A DNA stretch of 20,776 nt, taken from assembly GCA_022448765.1 (NCBI GenBank), contig JAKUTI010000004.1:11811-32586 (forward strand), written 5' to 3'. Source of the stretch: Pseudomonadales bacterium (lineage in GTDB: Bacteria; Pseudomonadota; Gammaproteobacteria; Pseudomonadales; Azotimanducaceae). Below, piece by piece: positions 15,755-20,776 of this stretch. The notes under the pieces are model-generated. The model searched no databases. It worked only from the letters and a program-made list of their open reading frames with translations, and was not told the origin of the DNA. The position numbers were made by a program, and so were the translations under genes. Within the stretch, counting starts at the first letter, position 1, and each line of letters opens with the position of its first letter.

Positions 15755-15787
15755 TACCGAAGCTCCTCGTTTTCATTGTCTTCGGTA
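15755..15787 (-). promoter_or_regulatory. Hairpin enclosing the hsp20 ribosome-binding site (possible RNA thermometer)
   Basis: Read on the minus strand, TACCGAAG (15780-15787) and CTTCGGTA (15755-15762) form a perfect 8-bp stem around a 17-base loop. The loop's 3' end is AGGAG (15763-15767), and the downstream arm ends immediately before the ATG at 15754. The structure would sit where an initiating ribosome binds, so its melting could control translation. Known heat-shock leaders often use such structures, but the Shine-Dalgarno is in the loop here rather than in the stem. The same dyad could instead be a DNA operator. Confidence 0.5.
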
Positions 15788-15790
15788 TAG

Positions 15791-15818
15791 AAATGAGGCC
15801 TATGTCGGCACAATCAAG
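15791..15818 (-). promoter_or_regulatory. Sigma-32 (heat-shock) type promoter for hsp20
   Basis: On the minus strand CTTGAT (15813-15818) is followed after 14 bases by CCTCATTT (15791-15798). This differs by one base from each sigma-32 element (CTTGAA and CCCCATTT). CTTGAT with a 14-base spacer is, from memory, also the arrangement of the E. coli dnaK P1 promoter. Transcription would begin near 15784-15787, about 30 bases before the hsp20 ATG and right at the 5' arm of the hairpin. Confidence 0.65.
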
Positions 15819-15862
15819 ACCTTGAATTCCGCGAAAACATCCCCAGAAGTCGACAAAAATCG

Positions 15863-17569
15863 CTAATAGCCCGCCGCACCGCCTTGGGTTCGGGGATCCT
15901 CGACACCGTGCAGCACGCCGTTTACTCGCATGACGGAATTCGCGTCGCCAAGACCGTAGCGTGCGGGTCGGATGTCCGAATGGCCTTTGGTCCGAAGCGC
16001 GTCGAGCGTATCCGCGCTGAATCTATCTGCCTCGACCGTAATGGAGTCTGGGATCCACTGATGATGAAAACGCGGCGACGAAACCGCCGCCGACAAGGCC
16101 ATACCGTGGTCGATCACGTTCACAACGACCTGCAACACGGTGGTAATGATGGTTGAACCGCCCGGCGATCCTGTCACCAGAAACGGCTTGTCGTCTTGCA
16201 ATACGATGGTTGGTGTCATGGAACTCAGCATCCGCTTGCGAGGTTCAATGGCGTTGGCCTCCCGACCGATCAAGTTGAACTGATTCAATGTGTTCGGCTT
16301 GGATGAAAAGTCGTCCATTTCGTTATTAAGCAGGAATCCAGCGCCCTCAACGACGATGTGCGAACCGTAGCCACTGTTCAGGGTCGTGGTCAGGGCGACC
16401 GCGTTACCGTCTCGGTCCATGATCGAGAGGTGCGTTGTCTCCTTACTCTCCGGCGTGAAGGCCCCCGCGTCCACGTCAGCAGATTTTCCTGCCTGATCCG
16501 GGTCGAACCCACCAAAGCGCTTTCGCGCATAGCCTTTGTCGACAAGTTGTGCGAGGGGTACCGGATAAAAGTCGGGGTCACCCAGGTGCTCGGCCCGGTC
16601 CGCGTACGCGCGTCGCTCGGCTTCAATCATCAAGTGCATCGCGTCGGCGCTACCGTATCCCATCGCACCCACGTCATAGGGCTCGATCATGTTGAGGATT
16701 TGAATCAGCAACGCCCCGCCGGATGAAGGCGGTGGCATTGACACCACGGTGTAGCCTCGATAGCTACCGACGACGGGTTCCCGCCACACGGACTGGTACG
16801 CTTTCAGGTCATCCAGGCTAATGAGGCCCCCATGACGCCGCATTTCACGCACCAGCAGGTCGGCCGTCTCGCCTTCATAAAATCCAGCCCGGCCCCAATT
16901 AGCAATGCGCGTTAGGGTCGTAGCCAAATCGGGCTGCTTCCATAGATCGCCAGCAAGGTACCGGGATCCATCGGGCTTCAAAAAGGCCGTACGACCTGCC
17001 GGAAATCGACCCAATCGTTCCGACCGCTGAGCAAATTGACGCGCGATATCCGCCGGTAACGGAAACCCGTCCCGTGCCAACTCAATCGCGTCGGCAAGTA
17101 CCCGGGCTCTTGGTAACGAACCGTAGCGATCCAGTGCCGCGAGCAGTCCATCGACACTGCCGGGAACACCCACCGCCTTATGGGTATTCCGTGACAATCC
17201 CGGAATGATGTCCCCATTGGCATCGAGGTACATATCTCGGCTCGCGGCAATGGGTGCTTTCTCGCGATGGTCGTTGACGACCTGAGTCCCATCGGCAAGG
17301 CAGATCACCATGAACCCGCCGCCACCAAGATTGCCAGCCGATGGGTGCGTCACGGCCAGGGTAAACGCCGTGGCCACCGCCGCATCCACCGCGTTACCGC
17401 CCTGTTTCAAGATTGTTAGACCGACGTTGCTCGCGATCTGCGAGCGCGACACCACCATGCCCGATTTGCCGTAGACGGTGTCATCGGGACTAACCTGTAG
17501 TGCGCCGCAACACGCTATTAGGGTGCAGAGGAAACTCGGCGTGTTCACGGTAAGCACCCGGTCCAACAT
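15863..17569 (-). CDS. ggt: Gamma-glutamyltransferase (gamma-glutamyltranspeptidase)
   Basis: Periplasmic N-terminal-nucleophile hydrolase that removes or transfers the gamma-glutamyl group of glutathione and related compounds. It is made as one chain of 568 residues that cuts itself into large and small subunits. The new N-terminus should be Thr378 in KETTHLSIMD, matching Thr391 of E. coli. Other family motifs are GGNAVDAAVATAFTLAV and HPSAGNLGGGGFM near residues 57-90, LLNNEMDDFS, LSSMTPTIV and TGSPGGSTI in the small subunit. The N-terminus has a short hydrophobic run ending LIACC (17-21), a fair lipobox, so a lipoprotein is possible. ATG 17569 has AGGAG 16 nt upstream, rather far. It ends before the hsp20 promoter region and is divergent from the alpha/beta hydrolase gene. 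Confidence 0.95.
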   Translation of the reverse strand: MLDRVLTVNTPSFLCTLIACCGALQVSPDDTVYGKSGMVVSRSQIASNVGLTILKQGGNAVDAAVATAFTLAVTHPSAGNLGGGGFMVICLADGTQVVNDHREKAPIAASRDMYLDANGDIIPGLSRNTHKAVGVPGSVDGLLAALDRYGSLPRARVLADAIELARDGFPLPADIARQFAQRSERLGRFPAGRTAFLKPDGSRYLAGDLWKQPDLATTLTRIANWGRAGFYEGETADLLVREMRRHGGLISLDDLKAYQSVWREPVVGSYRGYTVVSMPPPSSGGALLIQILNMIEPYDVGAMGYGSADAMHLMIEAERRAYADRAEHLGDPDFYPVPLAQLVDKGYARKRFGGFDPDQAGKSADVDAGAFTPESKETTHLSIMDRDGNAVALTTTLNSGYGSHIVVEGAGFLLNNEMDDFSSKPNTLNQFNLIGREANAIEPRKRMLSSMTPTIVLQDDKPFLVTGSPGGSTIITTVLQVVVNVIDHGMALSAAVSSPRFHHQWIPDSITVEADRFSADTLDALRTKGHSDIRPARYGLGDANSVMRVNGVLHGVEDPRTQGGAAGY

Positions 17570-17732
17570 CGTGAAGTCGATTCTCTCCTAGTGCAAAAGC
17601 TATCGTCAAAAAGTTCCCCTAAAGGGCATTACCTCGTTGCGGCCAGCGAGACCCGTCGTTTGGAAAACTCTATGCATTGCATCGCACATCGACGCACAAT
17701 GGGTGACAAGTACCGGACCAGGAAAACATCGC
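17570..17732. other. Divergent intergenic region between ggt and the alpha/beta hydrolase gene
   Basis: 163 bases that should contain promoters for both directions. I see no confident -35/-10 pair. A TTGACG on the minus strand near 17600 is too close to the ggt ribosome site to serve ggt from the usual distance. Frames that extend the hydrolase upstream into this stretch lack family similarity. Confidence 0.35.
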
Positions 17733-18509
17733 GTGCCCACCACAACCAACGCAGGGGTCGAACTCTATTTCGAACTCCACGGAAATGCAGAATCGTCTAA
17801 AGGGGCTCTGGCTTTTGCGCACGGAGCCGGGGGCAATGCCGCGAGTTGGTGGCAACAAGTGCCCGCATTTAGCGACGCTTACCAGGTTCTGGTGTTCGAC
17901 CACCGCGGCTTCGGTCGTTCAATTTGCCCCCCCGAACACCAAAACGCGCTGCATTTCGAAACCGATCTGCTGGCCATTTTGGACGCCGCCGAGATCGACT
18001 CCGCCACCATCGTCTGCCAATCCATGGGCGGTTGGACCGGTGTGCGTGCTGCGGTGTCTCATCCCGAACGTGTCCGTGGCGTCTTTCTGGCCAACACGCC
18101 AGGCGCGGTCCAGACCCAGGCCGTCGCCGACAACTGGGCCCAACTCACCAAACGCATCACCGAAGGGGGCGGGCTTATTCATCGTGCGATCAGCGAGCCG
18201 TTCGCGTTGGAATACCCCGATCGCGCCCTCTTGTACCAGCAGATTGCAGCATTCAACACGGGAGCAGCGCCCAATCTTCGCGGCGATGACGTCGGGATAT
18301 CGCCAGCCCAGGTGTTGGATAGCAAGGTCCCTTTTCACGTCCTCGCTAGCGATCTCGACCCGCTGTTCCCGCCAGAGCTGTTATCCGCGGTCGCCAACGA
18401 CATCGGCGCAGGACAAAGTTCTGTCGAGGGAGCAGGCCATTCGACCTATTTCGAACAGCCGACAAGGTTCAACGAAATTCTCGCGGAGTTTCTGGGTACG
18501 CTGCCCTAA
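17733..18509 (+). CDS. Alpha/beta-hydrolase fold protein
   Basis: Serine hydrolase of the alpha/beta fold, substrate unknown. I start it at GTG 17733 (258 residues) because AGGA lies 9 nt upstream and the fold begins right after (VELYFELHG); the ATG at 17637 adds 32 unrelated residues. The oxyanion segment is FAHGAGGN (28-35), then VLVFDHRGFGRS (52-63). The nucleophile is Ser97 in VCQSMGGW, where the first Gly of the common G-x-S-x-G elbow is Cys. The acid is probably Asp209 in SDLDPLFP and the base His236 in GAGHSTYFEQP, so the triad appears complete. A cap occupies about 125-190. Its stop overlaps that of the opposing histidine phosphatase gene by four bases. Esterase, lactonase and C-C hydrolase activities are all possible. 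Confidence 0.88.
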   Translation: MPTTTNAGVELYFELHGNAESSKGALAFAHGAGGNAASWWQQVPAFSDAYQVLVFDHRGFGRSICPPEHQNALHFETDLLAILDAAEIDSATIVCQSMGGWTGVRAAVSHPERVRGVFLANTPGAVQTQAVADNWAQLTKRITEGGGLIHRAISEPFALEYPDRALLYQQIAAFNTGAAPNLRGDDVGISPAQVLDSKVPFHVLASDLDPLFPPELLSAVANDIGAGQSSVEGAGHSTYFEQPTRFNEILAEFLGTLP

Positions 18510-19186
18510 CGCTCAAGTTCCGCGGTGATATCGACGGGGTTTGTCCGAGCACTTTGTAACCAAACCCGATCGTCACGTCGAAACGCCAGCAACGCATCGA
18601 GAAACTCGACAGGGCCTCGGTCAGGCGATTCGTTCAACAGTCGGTCGCGGACCAGGTAAAGAGAAAGGTCGTGGGAGACACACACGTCGATTTGTTTTTC
18701 TGCCACGGATTGACTCAATTTTTCACTCACCGCTCGCATGAGAATCCGCGCCGCTTCCTGCGCCGGGATCAGCGCATCTTGCGGGATCGCACGTTCCGAC
18801 CACGCTGAAACGAACTGCTGCAGTGTTCCCATATCGCGCATCACGCGATACATTTTCATTTGATCGAGGACGTAGAAAACACCGAGACCTTCGACCGGAC
18901 GGACCCGCGTAATCGATCCACCCTCGGCTGCATGGCCGTCAAGACAAAGTTGCGCAGTTTCCACACACCGCCCGGCCGGGGAGGCGTAACCACGAAGGGT
19001 GTAGGCCTTTGGCAACTCATGTCCTAGCCGTGTTGACAGCTCCCGCCCCTCGTCCGTCAGCGGATTCTCGAGATCGTGAACAGCGGGATTGAATTCGCGG
19101 GCAGAGTGCCGCATAAGCAACACCATGTGGGTACAGCCCTCATTGGCCATCGCCTCCACTTGCGCAAGCGTCGCATCGCCATACAT
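18506..19186 (-). CDS. Histidine phosphatase superfamily protein
   Basis: A phosphohydrolase fold that forms a phosphohistidine intermediate. The product is 226 residues. The motif LLMRHSARE gives nucleophile His27 and flanking arginines, ENPLTDEGRELSTRLG follows as in phosphoglycerate-mutase-like enzymes, ASPAGRCVETAQ supplies another conserved Arg, and VSHDLSLYLV near residue 170 gives the second His. The His-Asp pair resembles the acid-phosphatase branch more than the phosphoglycerate-mutase branch. No signal peptide is evident, so it is probably cytosolic. ATG 19186 has GGAGG (19194-19198) with 7 nt spacing, a strong site. The gene converges on the alpha/beta hydrolase with a 4-base overlap. 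The substrate is unknown. Confidence 0.86.
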   Translation of the reverse strand: MYGDATLAQVEAMANEGCTHMVLLMRHSAREFNPAVHDLENPLTDEGRELSTRLGHELPKAYTLRGYASPAGRCVETAQLCLDGHAAEGGSITRVRPVEGLGVFYVLDQMKMYRVMRDMGTLQQFVSAWSERAIPQDALIPAQEAARILMRAVSEKLSQSVAEKQIDVCVSHDLSLYLVRDRLLNESPDRGPVEFLDALLAFRRDDRVWLQSARTNPVDITAELER

Positions 19187-19300
19187 AGCTGGTCCTCCGC
19201 ATATCCGTGTACCCGCGCATCTTAGGGCCGACCGCGCAATCCTGTCGAATAGCGAATACCATCATCGCGACAACAAAAATGAGAACAATAGGAGTGTTTT
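19187..19300. other. Divergent intergenic region upstream of the histidine phosphatase and SDR genes
   Basis: 114 bases containing the ribosome sites of both genes, GGAGG at 19194-19198 on the minus strand and AGGAG at 19290-19294 on the plus strand. Promoters for both must lie here or within the genes. I could not identify either with confidence. Confidence 0.35.
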
Positions 19301-20212
19301 ATGGGACGTCTGGACGACAAAGTAGCCGTCATCACTGGTGCTGGCAGAGGAATCGGACGAGACATTGCGCTCGCGATGGCGGCTGAAGGCGCACGTATCG
19401 TAGTCAACGACCTTGGAGGCAACACCGACGGGACAGGCAGCGGCATGATCGCCGACGGCGTGGTCGACGAGATACGCGCCATGGGTGGTGAAGCCGCGTC
19501 CAACACCTCGTCCGTGTCCGAGGTCAGCGGTGGCGAATCACTCCTGCAAACGGCGCTCGACAACTTTGGCGGTATGGACATCCTGGTTAACAATGCCGGC
19601 ATTTTGCGGGACAAATCGATCTTCAACATGGACGAAGCCGATTGGGATGCCGTGATCGCTGTCCATCTCAAGGGCCACTACTGTTGTTCACGTCCGTTTG
19701 CCCAGTACATCCGTGAAAACAACCGAACCGGCTGCCGCATGATTAACTTTTCGAGTGTGTCAGGTCTCTTCGGTAACTTTGGTCAAGCGAATTACGGGGC
19801 CGCCAAGGCCGGTATCGCCGGATTCAGTCGCGTACTCGCCCTCGAACTGGCGAAGTACGGTTGCACCGTGAACACTATCTCACCGGGCGCACTCACGCGA
19901 ATGACGATCCCTTTACGCGAGGCGCGTGGCGAAGAAGTCAGCACCACGGAACTCGACACCGGCGGGCCGCAGCATGTCGCACCCGTCGTCACGTGGCTCG
20001 CGTCTGAAGAAGCTGCAAGCATTTCGGGTCAAATCATCCATTGCGCGAGCGGCTTGGTCGGCATCATGCAACAGCCTGCGATCATCAAGAGTTTCCAGAA
20101 GTCTGAACTTTGGACACTCGACGAGCTCGACAAGCGCATGCCCGAACTGATCGAAGCGAAGCAGGCCAACGACGAGGCGGCTCGAGGGTCGGGAGCGGCC
20201 AGCAGCGTCTAA
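19301..20212 (+). CDS. Short-chain dehydrogenase/reductase (3-hydroxyacyl-CoA dehydrogenase-like)
   Basis: NAD(P)-dependent oxidoreductase of the classical SDR type, 303 residues. The cofactor motif is TGAGRGIG (12-19), with Asp37 after the second strand (VVNDLGG) favouring NAD. NNAG is at 97-100, the catalytic Ser152 is in NFSSVSG, and Tyr165 and Lys169 are in NYGAAKAG. The long VNDLGGNTDGTGSG insert and the overall pattern resemble the dehydrogenase part of the peroxisomal multifunctional enzyme (HSD17B4-like) and related bacterial proteins that oxidise 3-hydroxyacyl-CoA. A fatty-acid or steroid side-chain substrate is therefore plausible but not proven. The C-terminal 60 residues are charged and helical. 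AGGAG sits 6 nt before ATG 19301. The gene stands alone between two genes on the other strand. Confidence 0.92.
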   Translation: MGRLDDKVAVITGAGRGIGRDIALAMAAEGARIVVNDLGGNTDGTGSGMIADGVVDEIRAMGGEAASNTSSVSEVSGGESLLQTALDNFGGMDILVNNAGILRDKSIFNMDEADWDAVIAVHLKGHYCCSRPFAQYIRENNRTGCRMINFSSVSGLFGNFGQANYGAAKAGIAGFSRVLALELAKYGCTVNTISPGALTRMTIPLREARGEEVSTTELDTGGPQHVAPVVTWLASEEAASISGQIIHCASGLVGIMQQPAIIKSFQKSELWTLDELDKRMPELIEAKQANDEAARGSGAASSV

Positions 20213-20273
20213 GATCGGAGTTCGCTTGCCTACGACGTTGGATGTGAGCCTCGGTCGCCGGGATTTAATGGTC

Positions 20274-20776
20274 TCAGAGGTAGTAGACCCAACGCATGAA
20301 TCCACTGACCCCGCCGCCGACGGTCAGGTCGGGGAGGACCGGTAAGCCGCCAAATTCGTCTCCGGACTGACCGATGCGCGCGACCACACCGATTTGCAGT
20401 CGCGAATGATCTCCGGGATTGAAGTCCACCTGGGTTTGAAAGATGTGGCTCTTGTCATGAAGATTGGTGATGAGGGTCGCGGTCTGGCCAAGGATCGGGT
20501 GCCATTGGTATTGCAACCCCAACGCTAGGTAGTCCTGCATGACGTTAAATAATTCGCCACGTGCAACACGGTCGGCAAGTTCGCTCGGCAATTGAACCCC
20601 GGCGGGATCAAGGTGATCCACGCCAAAGGCATTATGGAAGTACTCACCAAACACGTAGGCAGATCGATCACCCACAGCGAAGCTGTAATCGGCGTTGAGG
20701 ATCGCTGAGACATACCAATCGCTCGCCCCAACACGCGAGGCGGCAATATCCGAACGAATCAGCGCGGGACCAACGG
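20274..20776 (-). CDS. C-terminal part of a probable outer-membrane beta-barrel protein, partial
   Basis: The frame is open from the right window edge to a TGA at 20274, giving about 166 residues; the N-terminus is outside. The sequence alternates polar and hydrophobic residues in strand-length runs (WYVSAILNADYSF, SAYVFGEYFHNAFG, DYLALGLQYQWHP, QTATLITNLHD, HIFQTQVDFNPGDHS, LQIGVVARIG) separated by turns rich in Gly and Asp, and ends SGFMRWVYYL. This is the pattern of a transmembrane barrel. The last residue is Leu rather than the usual Phe or Trp, though the preceding residues are aromatic. I do not recognise a named family; a porin-like or uptake protein is possible. A GTG at 20675 is not a start, since the reading frame continues through it. 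Confidence 0.72.
   Translation of the reverse strand, partial: VGPALIRSDIAASRVGASDWYVSAILNADYSFAVGDRSAYVFGEYFHNAFGVDHLDPAGVQLPSELADRVARGELFNVMQDYLALGLQYQWHPILGQTATLITNLHDKSHIFQTQVDFNPGDHSRLQIGVVARIGQSGDEFGGLPVLPDLTVGGGVSGFMRWVYYL

Noticed and set aside
17637..17732. Upstream extension of the alpha/beta hydrolase from ATG 17637.
   Set aside because: The added 32 residues do not look like the fold, and the GTG at 17733 has a good ribosome site.
20213..20273. Terminator between the convergent SDR and outer-membrane protein genes.
   Set aside because: I found no stem with a U-run in these 61 bases.
1..20776. A hidden defence, mobile or biosynthetic system.
   Set aside because: All large ORFs are assigned to common families, and I saw no integrase, transposase, direct-repeat array, tRNA attachment site or sharp change in composition.

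Overview
This window reads as an ordinary chromosomal segment of a gammaproteobacterium, probably uncultured or marine by gene style. The pointers are a BolA ending in the SPPC motif, YaaA, TrhO, a divergent TesA / YbbA-YbbP pair, an AcnA-type aconitase, Prc, and a DUF1244 protein of the kind shared by alpha- and gammaproteobacteria. GC content is moderate and looks even along the window. I saw no rRNA, tRNA, CRISPR array, insertion sequence, integrase, phage gene, toxin-antitoxin pair or other island mark. I found no undescribed multi-gene system; the points of interest are small-scale.

Layout. 1-1299 (-) is the N-terminal two thirds of a Prc-type tail-specific protease, cut by the window edge. 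1519-2049 (+) is a periplasmic FKBP-type prolyl isomerase, followed by two small ORFs joined by an ATGA overlap (2144-2550), the second a predicted two-helix membrane protein. 2508-4555 (-) carries signal peptidase I, a DUF1244 protein and the peroxide-stress protein YaaA. 4687-5974 (+) holds bolA and trhO. 6004-6636 (-) is the TesA-like SGNH esterase, whose start codon interlocks with that of the divergent ybbA; ybbA, ybbP and a SLC13-type transporter with RCK_C domains follow (6635-11662, +). 11670-17569 (-) holds a HAD phosphatase, aconitase A, an Hsp20 chaperone and gamma-glutamyltransferase. 17733-18509 (+) is an alpha/beta hydrolase meeting a histidine phosphatase (18506-19186, -) tail to tail. 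19301-20212 (+) is a short-chain dehydrogenase, and 20274-20776 (-) is the C-terminal end of a probable outer-membrane barrel protein.

How they fit together. The set is mostly housekeeping and stress physiology: envelope protein quality control and export (Prc, FKBP, signal peptidase), oxidative and iron stress (YaaA, BolA), tRNA wobble modification (TrhO), central carbon metabolism (AcnA), glutathione turnover (Ggt) and heat shock (Hsp20). The best regulatory signal is upstream of hsp20: a sigma-32-like promoter and a perfect 8-bp hairpin that holds the Shine-Dalgarno in its loop and ends flush against the ATG. Several genes begin with GTG or TTG (yaaA, lepB, bolA, ybbP, the alpha/beta hydrolase). 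All functions come from recognising family motifs by eye; no database search was run.
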